From Protonemura montana (taxonomy: Eukaryota; Arthropoda; Insecta; Plecoptera; Nemouridae), in NCBI GenBank assembly GCA_947568835.1, contig OX387609.1:9315660-9379659 (forward strand): 64,000 nt of DNA. The letters run 5' to 3'. The position numbers and the translations under genes are program-made. The notes below the pieces were generated by a model. That model was not told the DNA's origin and ran no database searches. It was given only the letters and a program-made list of their open reading frames with translations. Shown here piece after piece: positions 30,201-42,700 of this stretch (positions are counted from its first letter, which is position 1; every line of letters starts with the position of its first letter).

Positions 30201-31686
30201 TCATCTAGTGTTTTGTTATATTATAAACTTAAACCCTGAGTGGTTGACTTGAGAGGAAATCTGCTACCTAAATTTTGCACGCCCCCAAGGAACCGAATTT
30301 AATTCCAAACCAAACATTTTTCTTAGCAGAATTCAATCGAAATATCTTTTATAGATAATATTATTTTTAAATACATTTTAAAATACTTGCAAATCCAAAT
30401 GAAAACTTGCACCAATATTTTTGTTGTAAATAAAAAAATTATAGCCAACTTAGAGATCGGGATAATTAGTTAAAACAAAAAAAAAATCATTATTACCACT
30501 CAATAAGCAATAGAAGATATTTCAGGATCCTTCAGAAAATGTTGAAGGAAAACTCAAAAATGTCCAGAGAAAACTGATTTTGTGAGAGAAGACAAGACTT
30601 CACAAGAAGAACCTCAATCTAAGTTACTGACCTAGAATTAGCCACCTTCCAAAAGAAGAACACCAAGAAATCCAAGAAAACCACCAAGAAATAGTACCTA
30701 CATCTCAAACATCTGTCCAAATTATAACACAACATTTTACCTTATATTTAAAAATGCTTTACAAATCCTTTACAAATACTTTTTTTTAAACAAATAATTT
30801 AACAAATTTTTTTACAACATATGCCCTAGCACTTCTTGCTATTTTTTTTTTTAATTATAATTAATGATAATAGACGCAGGACGTATTACGCCTTGAATAT
30901 AATAAAAATAAAACAAAATAAATTAAAAAAAAAATCAAGATACTGAAATAGTCAATAGATTTAAGCAAATATGTCGTTTTATTTTTGTAATTTTTTTATT
31001 AGGGCATCAGAGAATAAAGAAAATACTCCACGTGGTCTTGTTGTATTTTTGATATCCATCGAGGTTTAAGGTAACAAATACTTAATGCAGAGATAATCTA
31101 TATCAACAAACATTAACAGAACATTTGATTAAACTAAACGCCAGTAAGATTTCTCAGGCATTGCAATACACATTTGTGTTGAACGATGAATTTGTTCCTA
31201 AACGAAAAGAGATTACATTTAATGTTCTGCTAGTGACATGGTAGACAGCGGTGATGTGTTTTAATTGACTTTTGGCCCAAAATTGGATCTTGTTCAACGT
31301 TTTATCGGCAGTGGCTCTGAAATCGTTGGGACTTAAGATCACTTCCGGTCACTGGTAATTTACAGAAAAACAACCTTTGAAAGTCGAGTAGAAAACTCAT
31401 GCTTCGTTGTAATATCCTGGACGTAAAGATCGTTTGAGTCTACTTTCATTATAAAGTAGTTTAATTATAAATATTTATAATAGTAACACAATAAAATTGG
31501 TTTTATTATACTTCCTTTTTCCATCAGTTAAGTTTTTAAATAGGAAATATAACGCCCCTAGATGCAGCCGCAGTGCAAGCCTAGCAAAAGCGATGCAATT
31601 TTGAGTACTTTTTTTAGTGTATAATGCGTAAAAGTAAAGCAACTTGAACGGACCCCTTATCCCAACCCGCGAAACTGGTATCTGTA

Positions 31687-31768
31687 TGCCGTATAGCTCA
31701 GTTGGTAGAGCAACAGACTGGCAACTGGGATGTCCAGGGTTCGTATCCCGGTTTAATTGCACATTTTT
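31687..31768 (+). mobile_element. tRNA-derived SINE, copy 1
   Basis: TAGCTCAGTTGGTAGAGCA is a good D-arm/A-box, and GGTTCGTATCCC is a B-box/T-arm. A GGC triplet sits at the anticodon position (Ala-like), but the acceptor halves do not pair and the T-stem has mismatches, so this is not a functional tRNA. It continues TTTAATTGCACATTTT, a tail shared with 36821-36905. Confidence 0.7.
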
Positions 31769-33082
31769 CCGCTCGTGTAAATGTTACTTTTTTAAGTTCT
31801 TTTTAATTCCGACACTTCAACATTTTACATGTTTATTATAAATATTCAAAAACGGAAAAAACACGTGGATTAAAAATATGTATTGCTCATCAAAGAGCAG
31901 CAGCATAGCTGCAAACGACAAACCAGGGGTTAGAGAAACAACAGTACACAGGCAGTACGTCAGTAATAACAGAAGAGTTTCAGTAATTTTAGCTCAAAAT
32001 GTCATTACAATCGCGTACTAGGCTAAGAGACTTGACGGGTCTCAGATGCTAGCTCTGTACGTTAAAAAGCTACCAGACTGGGAAAACAACGAGCAAATTG
32101 TCTTCAAACTCGCCGGCTAAGATGTTAAGATAGTTAAGATAGTTAAGACCGATTTTATTTTATTAAAATACTTAATATATGCCTTGGAGAGTGGTCAGCC
32201 ACTTCTGCTGCGATTGAAGGCAGTAATAATAAAAATAATAATAATTTATGTTTTCATTCTATTGGTCAAGGATATGAATACGTCAGTAAAATACAAAATA
32301 CAGATATACAAATAGAAATATAATAAATACCTATAAACAACTACATAATACAGAATCAAGGTATTCGTCTATTGAATAAAAACATTTCTTTATTAGATAC
32401 TACTCTTTTAGTTTCTGCCAGCCTAAATCAAATTTTGCTCTACAAAGTTAACATCAATTTGGAATGATTACCCATGTGATCAACTTGATTATGGGTTTAA
32501 TATCAAAATAAATTAAAAATCGTTTAAAATTCTTTACTTCAAGTGCAAAACGTCTCAATAACTGTATGTGCACAAAAAGATGGAGATCTGAGTTCCCTGA
32601 TCGGCACCAATTATCGAGAGGTTTAGTTTTTCAAACAGAATAAAGGAATTTTTGCTCAGCCAAAGTGTGAATGCAGACCATACTTCAAGTGTTTTCAAAT
32701 GATCTTCGAAAGTAGGCGATAATGATACTCGGCTCAATTATAAAAAGAGGTACACGTAGGCATGTATTTAAAGCATTTAAAATATTAACTCTTTAACCCT
32801 CTAATTAGATAAAAGTTTATCATGTATGTTAAAGAAAATCTCATCAAATTTAAAAAACCAAAATGTACATAATAAAAACGCGAGAAAAGATACAAGATAC
32901 AAGAAGAGAAATCTCGAAATTGGAAGAAAATCCGCTTTTTTTATATTGACCCAACTATCTGTGATCGCCTTCCCACCAAAATATTCGCTCATTTTTAGCA
33001 GGATTGAAATTTCTAGGATAAAGAAACACAACAAGTAATTACAACGTCGGATGACAAATATTTTGTCAAAGTGACTTTTGGG

Positions 33083-33274
33083 ATGACCGACCCGTTCAGG
33101 TCGGAGCCGGAGCCACAAATTATTTTTAGATCACCTCAGCCTAGTAGTACACATTTTCCTCTTAATTGGTTTGACACCAGAAAATATAATCCCAACCAGG
33201 ATGTTGGAACACATCCAGTCCCTGCCTGGGCGCCAGTTCCACAAACCAAAGACTACCGCAGAATTAAAAAGTAA
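33083..33274 (+). CDS. Small ORF with polyadenylation signal, unrecognised
   Basis: From ATG 33083 the frame encodes 63 residues: MTDPFRSEPEPQIIFRSPQP, then FPLNWFDTRKYNPNQDVG, PVPAWAPVPQ and ...RRIKK, with stop at 33272-33274. An AATAAA lies at 33321, 47 bases after the stop. The peptide is Pro-rich with aromatic residues and no signal or membrane segment, more protein-like than nearby random frames. The frame extends upstream without a stop to 33017, so it could instead be a last exon joined to an unseen one. It lies between the THAP region and the GPCR 3' end. No family recognised. Confidence 0.4.
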   Translation: MTDPFRSEPEPQIIFRSPQPSSTHFPLNWFDTRKYNPNQDVGTHPVPAWAPVPQTKDYRRIKK

Positions 33275-34934
33275 CCGATTTTCTTGTCTCAGACTACGCC
33301 TTTCTGTTCTTGTACTTGTTAATAAACTACAACAAAGTTGACAAACATTTGTGATTTCTGTATGATTGCATCTGAGTACTTACATTTTATTGAGTCACTC
33401 GCCGAGTTCTGTATCGGCAGGTTTTGTCATCTAGACGGCAGAAGACAAGTTAAGAAAGAAACATCATCAACTGATAGATTAGTCGATGACAAACAATAGT
33501 GATTTTTATAGTACTGATAGGAAATTGTTTAGATATTTTAGGGAGACGCACCAAACATATCTCGCAAGAGAGTGGACTTCCATTGCTGCGGATGCAGAAC
33601 AATGAGTTAATTTAACGGTGGACACAACGTAGTAGCAATATTTTTTAAACATTGCGCTCAAGTTTACAGCTCGAAGAATCAACCAGAAACGAAAATAAAG
33701 TCAATCAAATTCAAAGTAATTTACATGTGAATTTGGTGAATTCAGCAGCGCTTACAAGGCGATTGTCAGGCATATTTAATTTGCCAGAGATTTACAGTTA
33801 GTTTTTATGTAAACTACGTTCTCTATCATCTAAGTCGATATGTAAATTCAAATCAAGTGTAGGCAAAATTAGCACCGCTGGGACTTAGCAGTCTAGAAGG
33901 CTTCGAAAACGCCATCTAGGTTGGGTTGTAATGGTGGGAAAAAAATGCGAAACCTTTCACTGGTTTAGATTAAAACAAAACTGCCAAAATTCAGAATTCC
34001 TTGTTTGCAAGATGATTCACCCACGGACAGGACCAACAAGAAATAAATTATAAATACATCACAATGTTTACAACATAATCTTCTTGCCGTTTTGCTTTCT
34101 TCCAGTTGAAACCTTTAAATTCCGTCTGAAGTAATTGTAGAACTAAATTCGAGATTAATATTTGATTTGAGTTTCGGCCACCAGGATGATAAATTCGTCA
34201 CCAGATGGGACATAACAGAAGGCTGTGGTGACGTCATGTTTTTTTTGCACAGTTGTCAACCACTTGTTGACATGTTGTTTACCATAGTAACGGCCAAAAT
34301 TGACAAAATTTAGCCTGAAATGTTTGAACAGAAAAGAGAAGGAAAACATAAATGGCCTCAAAAACTGCTTATTTGGATGTAATTTACATCTTTGTATATA
34401 TTTGGTAACAAAAATACCAACACACGTTTGGCGTTTTAACTCTAGAACAGTTTCTAAATAGTAAATAGTTTCTAAACTATTTTACCGATTTTGCTAAATA
34501 GAATTAGCGAAATAATTAGTGCATAAACAGTATAAAACTAGTCAATCTGGCAAAGTGTTCTGAAGCTTGCTTTTACGCCAAATAAAATCTATATTTGTAA
34601 TATCAGGAGATCACAATTCAATCGTTTTTATCACAATCAACAAAGAAGTTCATCTGAAAAATGTACAAAAATAAATAAATAAGATTTTTTTTTTTTTTCG
34701 CGTCAGAGTCAAGATTGGAATGGCAGTAGGCCAACTGAATAAAAACATAAAATTCTGATAATATATTATCATTTTTAAATTTTAGATTAATATTTTTGTC
34801 ATTTTTACTTTTTCCCTAACCAATCATAGGCTTGCTTCGTGTGCCCGTATTGTTTATACGTTTACTTATTTATTAAATTATACCGGAGTTTATTTTGACT
34901 ACTTACTGTCAGAAATTTAATACTTTCAAATTTA

Positions 34935-35032
34935 GATGATCATCATCACTCATTTACCGCCACCATTAAACCAGTACTGCAGGGTCCGTTGTCAAAACAG
35001 TGCGTCGTTAAACACCACAAATCAATCAATCT
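34935..35032 (+). mobile_element. 5S-derived SINE, 3' end fragment (copy E)
   Basis: GATGATCATCATCACTCATTTACCG, then TAAACCAGTACTGCAGGGTCC, GTCAAAACAGTGCGTCGTTAAACACCACAAA and an AATC tail: the last roughly 100 bp of the SINE, 5'-truncated. Confidence 0.75.
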
Positions 35033-35479
35033 CTTTTCAGTTCAATTAGAACCAAAAACTATGACAATAAATGTGCATGCCATTTGTCCTGAGTAAAAAT
35101 CGTCAAGTAGCACAAAAAGATTAAAAAAAAATAAATTTTAATGACAATTTAAAATAAAAAATGTGTTAATATTTTGGTAGACAGTCACTCTACACCACGA
35201 ACTCTCCGTTTTATTTGACTTCAGAAGGCTCTGACAATGAAACGCTTGCAGCTAAAAAAACTTTCTACTAACGTCAAAATTGTACAAGAAATTTCTCCAA
35301 GTTAATCTCTAGTTTTTACAGAGGAATCAATATATTTTTCTTCTGAATATTTCGAGTTTGTGGGTTTGTAAGACTTGCCGTCATGGAGCTGCTGATTTTG
35401 TCATGTGGGCTGCGTTTCCAATTCAATATCCATATAGAGCTGAATTAGTATGTCTATGAAAAAATATACCTGTCAGTTA

Positions 35480-35740
35480 ACTCATCTCAGAAATTCACAA
35501 AATTAAGTCGGAAGTTTGTAAATAAAAAGCGAAAGAAAACACATACGAGCTCGAAAACTTATCAAATACTTAACTTTAATACATTTCACATCTTTGGAAA
35601 GTTTGGTGCGTAAATATTAAACAATTTTAGCAATACACCTTCTAAATAAAGAAAATAAATCTGAAATTTTGTGTACATTTTTAATAGTTTGAAAACTGTA
35701 AAACCGATTCCTCTAAAAAAACGCATGATATTTACGTTGA
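35480..35740. repeat. Dispersed repeat R-e
   Basis: AATTCACAAAATTAAGTCGGAAGTTTGTAAATAAAAAG through GGAAAGTTTGGTGCGTAAATAT and AAAACTGTAAAACCG; aligned in order with 57655-57890, and more weakly with 34320-34510. Confidence 0.55.
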
Positions 35741-36199
35741 AAACACAACAATGTGCTCCGTCAATTTCGTTTGAATTGTAGCAAGCATTTGGTCAAGCAA
35801 AGAAAGACACAAACAAATTATTTTTTCCTAGGGTAAGTGAAATTGAAGATTTCGCTCCACTAGATTTGCTCACTATGCTCATAAATTAATCTCTGATTTG
35901 CGGATCCAGACCCATAAGAGCAGGTTATACGAGTTACAGTTGACACTTTTATGTAGTGACCAGTTTCGGACAAAAATAATCGGACAAAATGTTTGCTGAA
36001 ACCGAGGCAAAATATGTACAAATAAAAACAATTTATGCTGTAGGTACTCCGAGGAACCGGGATGAGTATCAGAAATATAAAAAATAAACGCTTGAGGTGA
36101 ATTCAATACCAAAAACACCTCAAAATCACAGGTAAATATTACAAAAAAAAATATATGAAATAGACATAAAATATTTGATCACATACTACAAAAATCGCA

Positions 36200-36706
36200 T
36201 CACACTTTAGCTCCTATCTCTCCTAGACTTCCATAGAGTTTCATCTGCAAATGTTCTTCTCCATCAACTTTATCACCAAACTTTGTCAAGTTCATATTAA
36301 AGCTTTTGGTGCGCGTCACAAACGTAGTGCGATCCAAAAGATGCGACCCCGAAATCGTCATTCGTTTCTTCAGCACCACCTCTTTGCGTCTCACACCGAA
36401 GGTCAACTCCCTTATAGTTCCACCTTGATAATCGTACTTAAGAGGACCACAACACGAGTGGCTTGCAATACTTGCCTTGAAACCAGCTCGGAATTTACTG
36501 TTAAGAAATGCGTACAGAATCGGATTTATGCACGAGTTTGAAGATCCTAACCACTGGGCGAACGGCACTAGGCCCGTGACGAGGTCTTCTTCAAATTGGG
36601 AGGCGAATGGTCCACCGAACCGTAGTCGACATACGATGCCGTAGAGAGGAAGCCAGGAGATAGCGAACACCGTGATAACGTAAAGCAGCATTTTCACTAC
36701 TTTCAC
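36200..36706 (-). CDS. SIFaR: GPCR exon 5: TM6, TM7, C-tail and stop
   Basis: Residues 256-423, beginning VKVVKMLLYV after TTTTGCTACAG and ending TGA at 36200-36202. Contains SWLP, N-P-I-L-Y (316-320) and a roughly 100-residue Ser/Thr/Lys-rich cytoplasmic tail. No AATAAA-type signal was clearly identified downstream. Confidence 0.9.
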   Translation of the reverse strand: MKVVKMLLYVITVFAISWLPLYGIVCRLRFGGPFASQFEEDLVTGLVPFAQWLGSSNSCINPILYAFLNSKFRAGFKASIASHSCCGPLKYDYQGGTIRELTFGVRRKEVVLKKRMTISGSHLLDRTTFVTRTKSFNMNLTKFGDKVDGEEHLQMKLYGSLGEIGAKV

Positions 36707-39700
36707 CTGTAGCAAAACGATGAGAACGGATTAAGGGTCTTAAGATAATTAATATCTGATATATATATATATATATAATAAATATATGTACTATAAATAT
36801 GGAAAGAAAGCTAGACTAGTAAAATGTGCAACCAAACCCGGGATACGAACCCGAGACCTCCTAATTTCATGTCGGTGCTCGACAAACAGAGCTTTCCGGG
36901 CACACATATCCCAGATTTTGTGGGATGGGAAAAGGATATTATATTTTAAGTATAAGTAATGTAATAGAGTAATATTAAGTAAGTTACAAACTGTTACAAA
37001 ATATCAAATTCGTAAAAGGAATTATTTTAGAGTTTTAAGAAGAATCTTTTCTTTTAAGGTTAATTACTTATCCTTATATTATTACTTAATTACTTAATTA
37101 CTTAAGCCGAGTAATTAATTAATTATCTTTTGTTCTTGTTTCTTAACACCCTAATTGCTTAACAACCTTTCTTTAAAAGTACCTAGGTGCTGAGAGATTG
37201 ATTTAATATTGATATATTATATATACATATAGTAGTAATTAGTTATTTAATTAATTAAAACAATATTAATAAAAACTTGTTGATATATTGATTTATTTAT
37301 CTTTAAAGGCTTTTTTATGACCATAACAGGATACTAAAATTTCGGAAGACTTGGCTATCATATAAAAAAGTAACCAAACCATTTCTTTTAGGGGGATAAT
37401 GTGAAGTAATTAAATTGCAAAGTTCATAAATAAAAATTCAACGGTTGAGACGGTTAAAATATCTGCAGAGTACATTTAATTGATTAATTTGTTAAATTTC
37501 ATTAAATAAAAACGACGCATTTAATGAAAAAAAGGCCTTTGAGTGTACACACCAGGCAAATTTGTGCAAGCTGATATAAATGTACTAAATATCTTTCTAA
37601 AAATTGAATTTAAAAACATGTTTTTATGAAAAGCTTACAAAACGTGTTGTCACTGTACCAACACTTTGGGTGAGAGCACCAACAAAGTGTTTATACTATT
37701 AGAAAATCAGGCTGCAAGATTGCAATACTTAAACGAGAGATCAATGAATCGTCAAAAATTAATGAGTTTATTTGTAAGGCCCACTTTAACCAAATTCGTC
37801 AACTCTTGAGCTGAGGTTTTAACTCACAGAAACATCTGAATTTCACTGCATGTGATATGAAGTGGTCATGGCAATCTCTTCAGCTTACAACTCAACTAGG
37901 AGGCGAGATTTTGGTAAACCTGGGGCTCAAGAAAATCTAACGCTTTTAGGAAATAACGAAAAAAATGTTATTTTAAGAAATTATAAGTAACCACTTACTT
38001 TGAAAAAGAATAATACCAAGAAATGACATGTTTCCATACATATTACGTGAAACAAACTCATTCATAATTTTAAACACAAATTCAAAATCGAATATTCAAA
38101 CGAATAGTATCACCAACCATCATAGTATTTCCCAAATAACTTATAATTTTTAATTTTAAAACGAGCTTCAAAAAACGTTTCCCAACCACACCTTTGAGAG
38201 TTGTATCATGTGCTGGAGCCGACCACCAACATGATGACCTTCGCCTAGCAGCGTGCGCCGTGAGACCCTCCTCCAGATCATCTGGTAGCAAACTGAGATG
38301 ACAGTCAGGGGCACGAGGTAGCATAGCAAGAGGTGTGCAACCACAAAGTAGGCGTTGCCCGTCGAGTGGTTCGGCCACAGTTCTGTACACACCTGGGTAA
38401 CACAGATACACAGAAAATGACTATTAATTTTTTAGGTCAACAGTTGTTCAATGCTCTGCCAAATGAAGGAAGGCTGAAGCAAGGCTAATGAAGTTGCTGT
38501 ACTAACTTTCATTCCTCCAACCTCTCTCACAAACATAACTGATCATGTGTATGATGGTCACCCATTCAATACCTGACAACATGTATTTTTAAGACTAAAA
38601 TCAAAAATGTGTTAATCAAGAATGCCTTTTACAGCGTCAAAGAATTTAAATCATATTTAGGCATGGTAAGGGAGTAAAGGATTAAAGTGTTTTATTAATT
38701 TTATTATGGCTATGTATGTATTTATTTCTGTGTAGAAATTGTTAAAACAATGTTTTTTTGTTAAAAACAATAATAAATAAATAAATACATAACGTTGAAT
38801 GCCTGGGGTATTCTGAATACCGACCTCTTTACAGCTATTCGGTGAAAATCGCAATCTAGGTCAGTCCCTCACGTGCACTGTTCTTGGAGGTGGCCGTCAG
38901 GTCATTCCACAGTATCGTGTTTTCTTTTCAGAGAAGTGACTTAAAACCAATATTTATGTTGTGTTCATTTTCAAACAGCTTGGCTGAGCTACCAGTAGTT
39001 GTCTCTAAAGCATGCCTAAAAGAAGAGCTGCAATCATTTTACTAAAAGTAAAAATATGTAAATAATTTAAAGCATCCGGTGATTTTATAACAAACCCTTC
39101 TGAGACAAACGAGCTGTAACTCCAAATTTATTAAAAACATCTTCGGAGGAAAGAAAAACTGCAAATTTGTGTTTTTCACTATTTACACCTACCGTTGTCT
39201 TCTGGAAAATATATTTACTGTATTTAAAAATATCGCTTTTTATTATCTTAATATTTTTTGCATGTATGCATGTATTGAGGCCATGAACAGTGTTGCCATA
39301 GCTTGGAAAATCTAAGTTCACAAAATAAAAGGGAGATTTGAGTAAACTTGAGACGAAGCATTTTAAAATCTCATGTTTTTGTCGCTGGAAAATTTGTTTA
39401 AGCCTGTCGGAACGTTAGCGACTCAATTGTTAAAAGAGTTCACTGCACAAAAAACCGAAGTGTTATTTCCCCTGTTACTAAATCATGATGGACGCGGTAA
39501 ACCACTCAGCCCGTTTTCATAAAACAAGAAACTAATTACAGCTAAACGTGTCTTTGAGTAGGTACAAATGAGTGAGCATTACCAATAATTTAGAGTATGA
39601 TTAACAGTATTAAATAATTATATATATAACGATACATACGTATGCTGGCAACAATAACAGCAACAAGAAGATATAAAGACATATACATTTTTAATAATTA

Positions 39701-42700
39701 CATTTTTATTCTTTAGTCCTAAAATTAATTGACTAATGAACCTTCTAAAAACTTTCAAATGAACCTGCTGATGAAAAACGCTAGTAATCATATTATCTAG
39801 TATCTACAATCGCCGATTTTTGTGTGAAGCGAACGGATGGTAAAATCGAGCGACCTCGTTAGTACGTTTTCAAACAAATTATATGGCTGGACGTCCCTGC
39901 GCTGCAAAACGTCCAGTGGGATGCATTGGAAAACTGAAAAGTGCCTCATCATGCCGATAGACGTTTAAATTTAGTGGCCTTTTAATAATCAAATGCAAAA
40001 ATTGTACTTATGTTGTACAAAGAAAGAACATGCAAATATTGGGCTATTTTTATATTGCCATTTTTATCCTCGACATTTTCTACAAGACTTTTATGTTTTG
40101 CTAACTCCGAGACTATGTCGTTGGTAGAAACTCTATCAATTACTGAAACTGTTGCGATTTTGAGTGTCAGTCAGACTTTGATCGATCCGCAAGCCTCTAG
40201 AATATGTCGATAACCTTCAAATCAGAAATTCCGATGCACCAAGGTAAACCCCAAATGAATATAAAATAAAAGTTTAAAAAATAACTGATCAATAATTTTT
40301 ATAACTCAAGTAATTTCAATTTAAGCAAATTATCAAAAAACCCGCCTCAAATTTCGACCATTACATACACTGTCCTCTAAATGTAAGGCACAAGCACTCA
40401 ACAATAAAGTTTTTTCTTTCACTCAGCTCTAAAAACATTTTGGGAAGAGCATCAACAGATCGACAGATCAAAGAAGTCTTCCAGACTTTTTTTGGAAAAG
40501 TTCGGTAACTCGCTCGGTGAGTTAACGCTTTGCCTGTCCCCATCAAGAGTGTAACCGTAAATCCATTTCCTTAAATTTTTGACTTGAAAGCCTTAAACAA
40601 ACTAACCCTTTGTCGTTTATGCTTTGTCTATTATAGAGATGGACTAGCCTGCCTGTTTCACTCCGTACATAGTAAGTAGTACACTACTGGTGCAGATAAA
40701 TTTGAATTAACAACATTATTGCGACTTCGTAACACCCCTATCTTTTATGCAACTGGCTTCGGATGCTTGAGTGCCTTAAGAAGCCTCGAAAGTTTAAAAC
40801 CTAATGTGAGGAAAAAAACCTTTCCCTGGCAGATGGAAAACAAAACTAAGTGTCACGCAAAGACCACTAAAACTTGAACCTGTACAACAGCAAAATTTAA
40901 AAAAATATAACGCTTTATTTATCAAGTGGAATAGAAACCGAAACCGGAACCTTTTTAAACTTAAAGCCGGAATCAGAAACCTTATTTGAGAAAATTAGGA
41001 ACCGAAACCTTTAATCATTTCGGTTCAGGTCCCTGATTACTAAACAGACACATTTTGTGTAACAAGCCGTTAAGGACCCAAGTTACGAACAGCAGACCGT
41101 TTAGGTACTAGCAGCAGGCTTAACAACCAGGCTAATGAAAAATCGACCCTAAGAAGTATTCGATCTGTCAATTTTTGGTGGATTTTTGGCCTTGTCATCG
41201 AACACTGATTTACTGTTATGGTTTACTGGGGTGTGTGCGGGTTATGATAGTTAAATGGAAACTTGTTGCTGCTTTAAGCGTAAACACCTTGGAACCATGA
41301 CTCCTTATCTTCACTTACATAGCACGTTACAGCTCGAAAAAAACGAAAAAAAAACCTTATGGTCACTTATTTACACGATTTTTCTTTAGTCTGCACACAC
41401 AATTTAAAATTGGCAATAAGTTGGACTGCCCGATTTACCAGAAATTCATCCATTGCCAAACCAGCGCCAAACTTTCACAAAAACTGGCAATGCATAAACA
41501 GCTAGAAGTTCATAACTGGAATGCAGCGTGTTGACGGATTGAACCAGAATTACTGACTAACAGGAACTTCTGATGTTTAAACGTAATGCGTGGAATTCTG
41601 GACATTAACAAAGTCAACAAAAATAACACACTTCTTCACCCGGGCAGTGATTTTTGGAAACAATCGAGGTTTGCTACCAGAGGAAATTCAGATAGCCAAA
41701 GACAAAAGAAACTTTAAGACTCTTTTAAAAACTTATCTTCCTGACAAAATATTTTATAATCTAAAGGAACTTGTACCACACATTGACATCTCGTTTAAAA
41801 TTAACAACATGACATAGTGAACACATTGTTGTAATTTACATAAAGACTGAATAAAAAATACAAATACAATATTTTTGACTTTATTTATGGCCTAAGCAAG
41901 CCCTAGTACGGAGGCGTGATATCGTAGCACAAATTTTAAGTGTAATTTACCGAGAATGGGTGATTATAGAAACGAATTTTGTTTTCCTACCGACTGACCC
42001 CAAGAATGAGGTCCATCTAGCGGCCCCTCGAAACGGTGTTTCACCCAAATGTGATGGAACAGAAATCCATGCGTAAAAACATCAAGTGAATCGATGAAAA
42101 TATAAACTAAACAATTTTAGCTTGCGGTGTCTTGAGTAAGAAGATCGGAGGGCACAACAAATAACACACTACTACAATTACAATGACACGAATAAAACAC
42201 AAGCGCTGTATTTTGCTTCAAGACCTTATCTTTACAAGCGTTTCATGTGACTTTTTTAAAGCTTTCTTAGTCTCAACCCAGTGCAGACCAGATTATCTTT
42301 GTTTTCCACCATTCGGATATCTGATTTGTTTGATATTTCTCTCGTTTTCTTAGTTTTTTTAACCACCGAGTTCTTTACCCAGCTATTGTTTTATTTAATC
42401 GGATTGAAGAGCTTCTCTCGTATCATAAGCGCCTGACCCCGGAAAGTCAGGTATATCGAGATTAATTAATTGGTTAGCTATCGTTATTGCATTGCATTCC
42501 TGGGCTGGTTAAAAACCTAGGTACCTTGCAAACTGTCAACATGCCGAATAATACAAAGCTAACGACGGGAAAAGTTACCAAGATCACGGTGGCTTCTGTC
42601 AAATAAATTCAATGTGCAGATTAAAAGTAGACTGTAAACCGTTCAAAAAGTAACTAAAAATAAAAATAAAAAATTCCATTGCTAATTACACAGGTCAATA

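Larger units (their letters stand above)
27950..31680. other. Gene-free stretch with old repeats
   Basis: About 3.7 kb, AT-rich. Contains R-d copies at 28740-28880 and 30100-30200. No exon supported. Confidence 0.4.
33330..36120. other. Intergenic region 3' of the GPCR, repeats only
   Basis: Contains a SINE fragment (34935-35032) and diverged repeat R-e (about 34320-34510 and 35480-35740). No exon supported. Confidence 0.4.

Noticed and set aside
31687-31760. Functional tRNA-Ala gene
   Set aside because: Acceptor-stem halves do not pair, the T-stem and anticodon stem are mismatched, and the same tail follows another tRNA-like head at 36.8 kb, so it is a SINE.
36251-36541. Plus-strand 96-aa ORF
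   Set aside because: Antisense shadow of GPCR exon 5.
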